Of a stretch of 64,000 nucleotides of DNA, positions 36,461-47,871 are shown in pieces. The DNA is from Ktedonobacterales bacterium (lineage in GTDB: Bacteria > Chloroflexota > Ktedonobacteria > Ktedonobacterales > DATBGS01), in the NCBI GenBank assembly GCA_036557285.1, contig DATBHW010000029.1, forward strand, positions 1 through 64,000, given 5' to 3'. The notes under the pieces were generated by a model. The model did no database searches. It saw nothing but the letters and a program-made list of their open reading frames with translations, and was not told where the DNA came from. The translations under genes were made by a program, and so were the position numbers. Each line of letters opens with the position of its first letter. Within the stretch, counting starts at the first letter, position 1.

Positions 36461-38527
36461 ATGGAATCCAGACCAGGGGCAACAGCACAAGCCCTTCAGA
36501 CATTTAGTATAGAAGCCTTCGACAGAACCTGGCGAAAGAACGGACGGGCATTGATCGCCACTATTGCGGTACCCGAAAATAGCGTTCTGGCTATTCATGA
36601 AGCAACTGTCAATCTGATGAAATCGCTGCTTGAAACCTATCCTCTTTATCCCAACGCTCTTATCTGTGCTTTTTTTCTTACTGATCTCACTGCTGACTAT
36701 CCTGCTCGCGCCGTTCGAGAAAAGCTTGGCTGGAATACCATTCCTCTGCTCTGCGCGCACGAAACCAGTCCCGCTCCCAACGGGGAACACAGCATCAGCG
36801 TGGTACTGCTGGCACAGACCGATCAGCCGGCCACAGAAGCAAACTCACCTCGCCTGCGCGGCATTCGCGGCGCGACCATTCTTGAAGAGACCTCTGAAGA
36901 AGTTCTGATGGCCGAACTGCGCTGGCTTTTTGATGAAATACTCGCCCGGAACGGGCTGGAACGAGCGGCGCTTGTTCGAGGTATTCTCACCGTTACACCT
37001 GACCTCAACGCCTCCGCCGCCTTGGCAGCCGCGCAAGCCATCCTTGGCCCATCCATTCCGCTCTTCATTGCCAACGAGATCGATGTGCCTGGCGCGCCCC
37101 GGCGCTGTCTGCGCGCCCTGTTCTTTGTGCATACCGCTCATGAGCCACAGCCTGTCTATTCAGAGCGTGCCAGGCAACTGTTAAGGCCCGATTTACCCAG
37201 GTCTATTCCTCAGACCATCCGTGTTGCTCCATCTGGCCCGCTGCAAGGCGTCATCACGCCGCCATCCTCAAAATACCATACCCTGCGGGCCATCCTTGCC
37301 GCTCTGTTGGCCGAAGGAGAGAGCATTATCGAGAATCCGGCGCTCAGTGATGACACAACGGTCCTGCTCACAGCCTGCGCGCAGCTAGGCGCAGCGATAG
37401 CAACCAGCTATCAGGCGGACGGGCGCTGTACCCTTCGCATTCAGGGCGTCGGCGGGCAGATCAATCCCCCCCAGCCTGTGGTAATTGACGTTGGCAACGC
37501 GGGCGCTGTCCTGCGTCTCTTGCTGGGCATCTGCGCCAGTTCGGCGGCGCCTGTCACCTTCACCACACCATATCCAGAGTCGCTGGGACGACGCCCCAAT
37601 GATGATTTGCTGCAAGCTCTGGCGCAGCTAGGCGCTCAGATCGCCAGCCAGGGGCCAGAAGGAACGCTGCCCATCACCATCCAGGGCGGCCAGATACACG
37701 GCGGGAAAGTTCAGCTTTCCGGCAAGAAAAGCTCGCAATATCTCAGCGCCCTGCTCTATCTAGGGCCGCTCCTGGCAGAAGGGCTGGAAATCGAGATCAC
37801 CGATACGTTGGTATCAGCCTCGTTCATTGACCTGACGCTGGAGATACTGCAAAGGGTAGGGATTACGATCATCACCCAGGAGCGCCATCGGCGCTATCGT
37901 ATCCCCGGAAAACAACACTACCTGCCCGGCGCCTACCACATACCTGGCGATTATCCCTCAGCGGCGGCGCTCCTGGCAGCCGTCGCCATTGCGAGAGGCG
38001 CAATCACCCTGCGTGACCTGCCGCCAGGGGCCGCCGATGGTGAAGCCATGCTTGAAGCGTTCGCGCAGATGGGCCTGGAGATCAGCCGAACCGAAACCAC
38101 GATCATGGCTCGCGCTGACAGACCGCTGCGGGGCATTACCTTTGACGGCAATACCGCCATAGACAGCGTACCTTGCATAGCCGCTGCTGCCTGCTTTGCA
38201 ACCAGTCCCAGCCTCATTTTTAATATCGCCAATCTGCGGCTGAAAGAGAGTGATCGCATTTATGACCTGGCAGAAGCCTTGCAGGCTGCTGGCTGTCAGA
38301 TTGCTCCCTTTCCAGATCGTCTGGAAATACACCCCGCCGGAACCATCGCGGGGAATACCGAGGTAGATACTCATACCGATCATCGTCTGGCCCAGGCGCT
38401 TGCTGTCGTCGGACTTGGCAGCGCGCACTCGATCACACTGCGTCACGCCGGGCATGTCGCCAAAAGTTATCCGCGTTTCTTCGACGACCTCACCAGCCTG
38501 GGCGCAAAGGTCGAACCAGTACCGTAA
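36461..38527 (+). CDS. aroA: Fusion: two AroH-type chorismate mutase repeats plus EPSP synthase
   Basis: The ATG at 36461 has AGGAG 6 bp before it. In this numbering, residues about 27-121 and 131-245 both resemble AroH chorismate mutase. Repeat 2 keeps the B. subtilis active-site set: R136 (GIRGAT), E206 (ANEIDV), R218, Y233 and R242. Repeat 1 keeps the Glu (E101) but has I32 and S113 where Arg is needed. Residues about 252-688 are EPSP synthase: K271 and R276, GNAGAVLR (345-352), SSQYLSALL, GDYPSAA (D497), LKESDR (595-599) and THTDHRLA. Deviations are Y272 for Ser and A349, L353 where E. coli has Thr97 and Pro101. It acts in the pathway both before and after chorismate. Confidence 0.92.
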   Translation: MESRPGATAQALQTFSIEAFDRTWRKNGRALIATIAVPENSVLAIHEATVNLMKSLLETYPLYPNALICAFFLTDLTADYPARAVREKLGWNTIPLLCAHETSPAPNGEHSISVVLLAQTDQPATEANSPRLRGIRGATILEETSEEVLMAELRWLFDEILARNGLERAALVRGILTVTPDLNASAALAAAQAILGPSIPLFIANEIDVPGAPRRCLRALFFVHTAHEPQPVYSERARQLLRPDLPRSIPQTIRVAPSGPLQGVITPPSSKYHTLRAILAALLAEGESIIENPALSDDTTVLLTACAQLGAAIATSYQADGRCTLRIQGVGGQINPPQPVVIDVGNAGAVLRLLLGICASSAAPVTFTTPYPESLGRRPNDDLLQALAQLGAQIASQGPEGTLPITIQGGQIHGGKVQLSGKKSSQYLSALLYLGPLLAEGLEIEITDTLVSASFIDLTLEILQRVGITIITQERHRRYRIPGKQHYLPGAYHIPGDYPSAAALLAAVAIARGAITLRDLPPGAADGEAMLEAFAQMGLEISRTETTIMARADRPLRGITFDGNTAIDSVPCIAAAACFATSPSLIFNIANLRLKESDRIYDLAEALQAAGCQIAPFPDRLEIHPAGTIAGNTEVDTHTDHRLAQALAVVGLGSAHSITLRHAGHVAKSYPRFFDDLTSLGAKVEPVP

Positions 38528-38650
38528 GCACTCGGCAAACCGTGAGGGAGAAGAAGCGCGCACCCATAGCTACTGTAGCTGCTGTACATGATGCAGGCGC
38601 ATGGCGAAGCTACCCTGCCAGGCAAAAGACATAAGGGGATGTACACGTTC

Positions 38651-40378
38651 ATGGGGCATATCTTTTTAACCGGCCTTTCCGGCGCGGGCAAATCAACGGT
38701 TGGCCGCTTAGCAGCCAGCATGCTGGGCCGCCCCTTCACCGATACGGATGATCTTATCGCCCGGCGAATGGGGCGCCCCGTCGGCCAGGTTCTCAGCGAA
38801 TCCGGCGAAAGCGTATTTCGCCAGCTTGAGAGCGAAGCATTAGCAGCGGCGGCCAGTTCGCAAGAGGCCGTTGTTGCAACGGGCGGTGGCGCGGTGATGG
38901 CCGAGAACAACCGCAAGCTGATGCGCCAGGCTGGCCTTACCGTCTATCTACAAACCTCCGTCGAATGCGCCTGGCAGCGGCTCGATCAGCAAATGCGCCA
39001 GGCCCCAGCAGCGCCCCTGCGGCCATTGCTCGCCGGAGGCAGCGGGCAGCAGAAGCTGAACGACCTGTATCGCGTTCGCCAGCGTTGGTATGAGGAAGCC
39101 GAACTCCACCTCACCACCGACTCTCAGACGCCAGAGCGCCTGGCCCAGCAGGTTATTGCCGGAGCCATCGCACACGGCGCGCTCCTTTCGCCCGGCTTAC
39201 CGCCGGAAGAGTTCGCGCTCGACCTGGGCCGTACATCCTCGCAAGCCATCGTGGAATGGGGCGGGCTGCATCGCCTGCCGCAGCGATTGCAGGCGCTGGG
39301 CTTCCACCGACGCGCCTTTATCGTGACCGATACCACCATCGGCCAGCTCTATGCCGAGCCACTCACTACGCTGCTGGAACGCGCAGGCATCGAGCCGTTT
39401 ATCTTCACTGTTCCAGCGGGAGAGGCGAGCAAATCGCTGTCCAGCTTTCGAGCCATCACCGACTGGCTAATACAACAGCGCGCCGAGCAGCAAGACCCGT
39501 TGATGGCACTGGGAGGCGGCGTCATTGGCGATCTGGCTGGATTCGTCGCCGCCTGCTATCAGCGCGGCGTCCCGCTCATCCAGGTTCCCACTACCCTGCT
39601 CGCCCAGGTGGATGCCGCCATCGGGGGCAAGACCGCCGTCAATCACCCGCTCGGCAAAAATCTCATCGGCGCTTATTACCAGCCCAGGCTCACGCTTACC
39701 GACCCCGCCTGCCTCCTGACTCTGCCAGAGCGCGTCTATCGTGAAGGCTGGGCGGAGATCATCAAATATGGGATGACCCTCGACGCCGAACTGTTCGATC
39801 TCCTTGAAACGGTTCCCCCCATCCAACCACAGGAGCGCGCCTTGCTTGCCAGAGTGATTGCGCGCTGCGTGCATCTGAAGCTGGGCATCGTGCAGGACGA
39901 CGAGCGCGATCAAGGGCAGCGGGCCATCCTGAACTATGGGCACACCTTCGGCCACGCGCTGGAAGCCATCACCGACTATGCGGCGTGGCTGCACGGCGAA
40001 GCCGTCGCGGTTGGAATGGAAGTCGCGGCGCAGATCGCCCACGCCCAGGGCTTGCTCTCGCGCGAGAGCGTGGCCCGCCAGCAGGCGCTCTTGCTGGCCT
40101 ATGGTCTGCCAATCTCCTGCCCGGAAGTTGATGTTGACCTGCTGCTGGAGCGTATGCGCCTGGACAAGAAAGTGCGCAGCGGTGTGATGCGCTGGATTTT
40201 ACCAACGGCTATCGGCCAATCGGGCATCTATGCTGATGTGCCGCTTCCTCTAGCGCGGCAGGCCATAGAGAAGGTCGCACACCGGCCAGCCGGGCCAGAG
40301 GCCGCAGCAGATCAGGAGATAGAAACAGTGCAAGAGCAGAGCGAGTGGGCAGAAGAACAAGTGGGGAGCGAGGGTTAG
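38651..40378 (+). CDS. aroKB: Bifunctional shikimate kinase / 3-dehydroquinate synthase
   Basis: ATG 38651 is the best start (AAGGGG 12 bp upstream; homologues begin here), although ATG 38639 and 38588 are in frame. Residues 1-175 are shikimate kinase with the P-loop GLSGAGKS, TDTDDLI (shikimate-binding Asp) and GGGAVM. From about 190 the protein is dehydroquinate synthase: VPAGEASKSLSSF, ALGGGVIGDLAGFVAACYQRG, TTLLAQVDAAIGGKTAVNHPLGKNLIGAY, EGWAEIIKYG, NYGHTFGHALEA and LHGEAVAVGM, with the zinc-binding Glu and two His. AroKB fusions are known in Chloroflexota and a few other phyla. aroE follows after 4 bp. Confidence 0.95.
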   Translation: MGHIFLTGLSGAGKSTVGRLAASMLGRPFTDTDDLIARRMGRPVGQVLSESGESVFRQLESEALAAAASSQEAVVATGGGAVMAENNRKLMRQAGLTVYLQTSVECAWQRLDQQMRQAPAAPLRPLLAGGSGQQKLNDLYRVRQRWYEEAELHLTTDSQTPERLAQQVIAGAIAHGALLSPGLPPEEFALDLGRTSSQAIVEWGGLHRLPQRLQALGFHRRAFIVTDTTIGQLYAEPLTTLLERAGIEPFIFTVPAGEASKSLSSFRAITDWLIQQRAEQQDPLMALGGGVIGDLAGFVAACYQRGVPLIQVPTTLLAQVDAAIGGKTAVNHPLGKNLIGAYYQPRLTLTDPACLLTLPERVYREGWAEIIKYGMTLDAELFDLLETVPPIQPQERALLARVIARCVHLKLGIVQDDERDQGQRAILNYGHTFGHALEAITDYAAWLHGEAVAVGMEVAAQIAHAQGLLSRESVARQQALLLAYGLPISCPEVDVDLLLERMRLDKKVRSGVMRWILPTAIGQSGIYADVPLPLARQAIEKVAHRPAGPEAAADQEIETVQEQSEWAEEQVGSEG

Positions 40379-40382
40379 AACG

Positions 40383-41237
40383 ATGCAGCACGTCGGGATT
40401 ATCGGCTTTCCGGTGGCCCATTCGCTCTCACCACGCATGCAGCAGGCGGCATTTGACGCTTGTGGCATCGCGGCGCGCTATACTTTTTGGGAAACGGACC
40501 CCTCGCGCCTGGCAAATCGAATCGCCAGCCTGCGCGCGCCAGAGATGCTGGGCGCGAACGTCACCATACCCCATAAGACAGCAGCCCTGGCGTTCATTGA
40601 CGAATGCGATCCCCTGGCCGCCAGGGTGGGAGCCATCAACACCATCGTCAATCGTGATGGGCGTCTGATCGGCTACAACACCGATGTGGGCGGATTTATG
40701 CAGGCGCTCGCCACACACAAAGATCATCCCTTCCAGAGCCAGGGGAAACACGCCGTCATCATTGGAACCGGGGGCGCGGCGCGCGCCGCCGCAGTCGGGC
40801 TGCTGGAAGGCGAGGTCGCTGAACTGGCGGTGCTTGGGCGCACCGAAGCGCACCTCGCCAGCTTGCTTCAGAGCCTTCAGGCGGCTGCCCCTCCATCAGC
40901 TAGCTCTGCTAGGCTTCACGCCGCAAGACTGGACAGCACCGACTCCAGCCGTTTCCTGGCGCAAGCCGATCTGCTGGTCAACGCCACGCCGGTAGGACTA
41001 CACGAAAGAGATGCCCAAATACTGATTGACGTTCGTTTAGTATCCCCGGCGGCGCTGGTCATGGATATGATCTTTAACCCGCCCTATACGCCGCTCTTAC
41101 GGGCGGCGCACGCGCAAGGCTGCGCCGTCTTGAACGGTCTCAGCATGCTGCTCTATCAGGGCGCGCTGGCTTTCAGGCTCTGGACCGGCCAGCCCGCGCC
41201 GGTTGAGGTCATGCAGCGCGCGCTTGGGCTGTCATAG
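40383..41237 (+). CDS. aroE: Shikimate dehydrogenase
   Basis: AroE reduces 3-dehydroshikimate to shikimate with NADPH. The 284-residue protein starts GIIGFPVAHSLSPRMQQAAF, followed by GANVTIPHKTAAL (catalytic Lys) and INTIVNRDGRLIGYNTDVGGF (catalytic Asp). The NADP motif is VIIGTGGAARAAAVGLLEG, and LVNATPVGLHERD and MIFNPPYTPLLRAA complete the family pattern. The gene overlaps no other and lies 4 bp after aroKB, so it is co-transcribed. Confidence 0.97.
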   Translation: MQHVGIIGFPVAHSLSPRMQQAAFDACGIAARYTFWETDPSRLANRIASLRAPEMLGANVTIPHKTAALAFIDECDPLAARVGAINTIVNRDGRLIGYNTDVGGFMQALATHKDHPFQSQGKHAVIIGTGGAARAAAVGLLEGEVAELAVLGRTEAHLASLLQSLQAAAPPSASSARLHAARLDSTDSSRFLAQADLLVNATPVGLHERDAQILIDVRLVSPAALVMDMIFNPPYTPLLRAAHAQGCAVLNGLSMLLYQGALAFRLWTGQPAPVEVMQRALGLS

Positions 41238-41276
41238 AGACGCCCTGGGCTATCATAGATATAGAAAGGTTCACCG

Positions 41277-42458
41277 ATGCTTCGCTTCTTAACCGCCGGG
41301 GAGTCTCACGGACCAGGACTCACCGCCATTATCGAGGGCATACCCGCCGGTCTGCCGCTTTCGGCAGACGACATCAATCCCCATCTGCAACGACGACAGG
41401 GCGGCTATGGTCGCGGCGGGCGCATGAAAATCGAGCAGGATCGCGCCATCATTCGCTCAGGGGTGCGTCACGGCCTGACGCTGGGTTCGCCTATCACGCT
41501 TGAAATTGAGAACAAAGATTGGGAAAACTGGCAGGTGAAGATGAGTCCAGCCCCGGTGGAAGAACCCATCGAAGCCGTCACCCTGACACGGCCCGGCCAC
41601 GCCGACTTTGCCGGAGCCATCAAATACGGCCACCAGGATATTCGCAACGTCATCGAGCGATCCAGCGCCCGCGAAACCGCTGCGCGCGTGGCGGTAGGAG
41701 CGGTCTGCCTGGCCTTGCTGCGCCAGTTCGAGGCCGAAGTCCACAGCCACGTCCTTTCTATCGGGCCGGTGGGCTATCTCGCCCAGGAGCGCAGCGCCAT
41801 CAAGCAAACGTTCTCCGACGACTATTGGGCGCGAGTCGAGCAATCGCCTGTGCGCTGCGGTGATAGCGCGCTGGCCGAGCACATGATCCAGCATATCCAG
41901 CAGAGCAAGCCCCAGGGAGAAACCTGCGGCGGCGTGGTTGAGGTCGTCGCCACCGGCATCCCGATTGGCCTGGGCAGTTACAGCCAGTGGGACCGTCGCC
42001 TGAGCGCCCGCCTGGCAATGGCGCTGATGAGCATTCCATCGGTGAAAGGCGTCGAGATCGGCAGCGGCTTTGCCACGACAGCCCTTCCAGGCTCGCAGGT
42101 CCATGATGTGCTGGAGTGGAGAAGCGAGTTGGGCTGGCAGCATCAGACCAACAACGCTGGCGGCATCGAGGGCGGCATCAGCAACGGCGCGCCGATCATC
42201 GCCAGGGCCGCCATCAAACCCATCTCCACCCTGGCCCATCCGTTACCGTCAGTCAACATCCAGACCCGCGAAAACAGCAGCGAGGGGCGCTACGAGCGCA
42301 GCGATGTCTGCGTCGTTCCGGCGGCGGGCGTCGTCGCCGAGGCCATGATGGCTATCGTCCTGGCAGAAGCCTGGCTGGAAAAATTCGGCGGCGACAGCAT
42401 AGGCGAAATCCGCGCGCACCTTCACGCGGCCCAGAGCAAAGGGCCAGCGGCGCTGTAA
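41277..42458 (+). CDS. aroC: Chorismate synthase
   Basis: AroC makes chorismate from EPSP with reduced FMN. The 393-residue length is normal. Signatures are FLTAGESHGPGLTAIIEGIPAGL, RRQGGYGRGGRMKIEQD, RPGHADFAGAIKYGHQDIRNVIERSSARETAARVA and NNAGGIEGGISNG. The catalytic His residues in GESHG and GHAD, and the Arg motif, are present. It is the last gene of the aromatic operon; a long hairpin follows. Confidence 0.97.
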   Translation: MLRFLTAGESHGPGLTAIIEGIPAGLPLSADDINPHLQRRQGGYGRGGRMKIEQDRAIIRSGVRHGLTLGSPITLEIENKDWENWQVKMSPAPVEEPIEAVTLTRPGHADFAGAIKYGHQDIRNVIERSSARETAARVAVGAVCLALLRQFEAEVHSHVLSIGPVGYLAQERSAIKQTFSDDYWARVEQSPVRCGDSALAEHMIQHIQQSKPQGETCGGVVEVVATGIPIGLGSYSQWDRRLSARLAMALMSIPSVKGVEIGSGFATTALPGSQVHDVLEWRSELGWQHQTNNAGGIEGGISNGAPIIARAAIKPISTLAHPLPSVNIQTRENSSEGRYERSDVCVVPAAGVVAEAMMAIVLAEAWLEKFGGDSIGEIRAHLHAAQSKGPAAL

Positions 42459-42492
42459 TACCACTTCCCGTCGCGTGCCTGCGGCTTCGACA

Positions 42493-42551
42493 GGAAGCGC
42501 ATCCTTCCAGGGCGCCCAGTTTGCCTGGCTGCCCTGGAAGGATGCGCTTCC
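42493..42551. terminator. 21-bp perfect hairpin between aroC and the tricorn-like gene
   Basis: GGAAGCGCATCCTTCCAGGGC (42493-42513) is repeated as the exact reverse complement at 42531-42551. The loop contains CCAG/CTGG, so the hairpin could extend. It lies between convergent genes and could end transcripts from both sides, although no T tract is present. Confidence 0.6.
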
Positions 42552-42576
42552 CACCACCGACTGAGGCGATCCCTCA

Positions 42577-45822
<3,246 letters not shown>

Positions 45823-45944
45823 GAATTCCTCTCTCTATAGGTTGCTCGTTCTTGCAACGCTTACATCACCGTGACATGCAGCGCCAGCAACGCAAACCCT
45901 GCTGTCCATTGCACAACTGAGTACGAACCGGTGTGCGCATACTC

Positions 45945-46026
45945 CTCTTCTTAAGAATTATGAGGGCTGATCTTCATAATATCCAGGTGACTCTTAAGAA
46001 TTATATGGATCAGCCTTCGTAATGTC
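45945..46026. repeat. Two imperfect direct repeats with CTTAAGAATTAT, 43-bp period
   Basis: CTTAAGAATTAT occurs at 45950-45961 and 45993-46004. Both copies continue into related sequence (GGCTGATCTTCATAAT and GGATCAGCCTTCGTAAT). They lie about 130-200 bp upstream of the tricorn-like gene on the minus strand. They could be tandem regulator sites or duplicate promoter elements. Confidence 0.5.
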
Positions 46027-46101
46027 AATAGAACTCTCAAAAGCCCTCTAGTCCAGCCCAGGAGAACGGGAAGCGCATCGCTTGTGAGCCAGGTCGGCGC
46101 G

Positions 46102-47610
46102 CTACTTCACCGTCAGAGCGTAGCTTGCTGGATCGAAGCGGCGCGTGCGTCTGCGATACTGCCAGGTGAAGCCAGGCCAGAGAGTCGAGTTGTGGCCGCC
46201 CGCGTCCAGATACCAGCTCGCGCACCCGGAAGTCCAGACGGTCCCCTGCATGCGGCGTTGCAGTTCCACGTTGAAAGCGCCTTGCGCGTCGGCGCGTACC
46301 TCAATCGCCTGTATGCCTCGTCGGTCCATCAGACGCAGGCAATCAAGGATATAAGATAGCTGCGACTCGATCATAAACACCATCGAACTATGCCCCAGGC
46401 CGGTATTCGGACCGATAAGTACGAACAGATTCGGAAACCCGGCCACGCTAGCGCCTAGATAAGCCCTGGGGCCTTCGCGCCAGGCATCGGCAAGCGTCTG
46501 GCCGCCGCGCCCACGAACACAGCGGGCCAGCGGCATATCGGTCACATGGAAGCCGGTAGCCAGGATGATCGTATCGAAGGCGCGCTCCACACCATCCTCG
46601 GTCACAATGCCTTCTGCCTGCACCCGCTGAATCCGGTCCGTCACCACCTCAACGTTCTCCTGACTGATCGCGGGATAGAAATCGTCGGAAAGCAGGATGC
46701 GCTTGCAGCCCATCCTGTAGCCAGGCGTCAGCTTTGCCCGCAGCGCAGGGTCCGTTATCTGCCGCTCCAGGTGGCGCAGAGCAAGCGCCTCGCCGCGCTG
46801 AAGCAGGCGACTCCGGTTGAGAAAGCCAGGCACAAGCAGTTCGCGCTGCCAGTAGATCGCGCTGCGGGCCAGGCGCTGGGCAATGGGCAGCGCGCGGAAC
46901 AAAGCCTGCCGCCTGGCAGAGATCGGATGGTCCAGGCGCGGCAGAATCCAGGGCGGCGTGCGCTGGAACAACGCCAGATGACCGACTTTCGGCTGGATGT
47001 GCGGGACAAACTGAATGGCCGACGCCCCCGTCCCAATGACCGCCACTCGCTTCCCTGTCAGGTCGTGGTCATACTCCCAGCGGGCCGAGTGAAAGAGCGT
47101 CCCCTCGAAGCGGTCCAGACCAGGAATGGACGGGATTGATGGCTCGCTGAGCGGGCCATTGCCCAGCGCGAGCATCTGAGCGGTAAACTGGCCCCTGGTC
47201 GTCGTAATGCGCCACTGCCTGGCCTCCTCCTCCCATGACGCATCAACGACCTCCGCATTCCAGCGAATGGAGGGCGTGACGCCAAACTGCCTGGCGCAGC
47301 CGCGCAGATACTCCAGAATCTCCTGCTGGGGCGAGTAGTGATGGCTCCAATGGGGGTTAGGCGCGAAGGAGAACGAGTAGAGATGGGACTGTACATCGCA
47401 CGCGCAGCCCGGATAGGTATTGTCGCGCCAGGTTCCACCCACATCAGCGCCGCGCTCAAGCACCACGAAGTCGTCTATGCCCTGCTGCTTCAGCCGGATC
47501 GCCAGCCCCAGCCCGGAGAACCCCGCCCCAACGATAGCCACGCGCACGCGCCTTGCCCCGACAGCTTCCTGGGCAGGGGTGGCAGCCTCTTGTTCAGTGT
47601 GAATAGGCAT
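46102..47610 (-). CDS. Flavin-binding monooxygenase of the Baeyer-Villiger type
   Basis: The 502-residue protein has two Rossmann motifs, VRVAIVGAGFSGLGLAIRL (FAD) and KRVAVIGTGASAIQFVPHI (NADPH). Between them is the Baeyer-Villiger fingerprint FxGxxxHxxxW, seen here as FEGTLFHSARWEYD, and the sequence DVGGTWRDNTYPG. The C-terminal ATG motif (ILATGFHVTDMP) is also present. These enzymes convert ketones to esters with NADPH and oxygen, but substrates vary widely. It stands alone between the tricorn-like gene and the IS element. Confidence 0.9.
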   Translation of the reverse strand: MPIHTEQEAATPAQEAVGARRVRVAIVGAGFSGLGLAIRLKQQGIDDFVVLERGADVGGTWRDNTYPGCACDVQSHLYSFSFAPNPHWSHHYSPQQEILEYLRGCARQFGVTPSIRWNAEVVDASWEEEARQWRITTTRGQFTAQMLALGNGPLSEPSIPSIPGLDRFEGTLFHSARWEYDHDLTGKRVAVIGTGASAIQFVPHIQPKVGHLALFQRTPPWILPRLDHPISARRQALFRALPIAQRLARSAIYWQRELLVPGFLNRSRLLQRGEALALRHLERQITDPALRAKLTPGYRMGCKRILLSDDFYPAISQENVEVVTDRIQRVQAEGIVTEDGVERAFDTIILATGFHVTDMPLARCVRGRGGQTLADAWREGPRAYLGASVAGFPNLFVLIGPNTGLGHSSMVFMIESQLSYILDCLRLMDRRGIQAIEVRADAQGAFNVELQRRMQGTVWTSGCASWYLDAGGHNSTLWPGFTWQYRRRTRRFDPASYALTVK

Positions 47611-47871
47611 AGCAAGGCTCCCGTCGCTCCCTCAGAATGTTGATGTGACGCTGGGAGCATGCGATAGGCGCTCACCTGCTGCTGGCGCTGTGGAACGCAA
47701 ACATCCTTAACTGAAGTATACCGTAAGAAAACCCTGGGGGGCAAACATCCAATCGCAGTACTGCCATCCCGGCGGCCATCACACCTGTTCCACCAGTCGG
47801 CGGGCCACGTGCAGCCACTCCTCTGGCGTCTCATCGGGTACCGAACAGCCATTCGTTGACACTCCCCTGGC

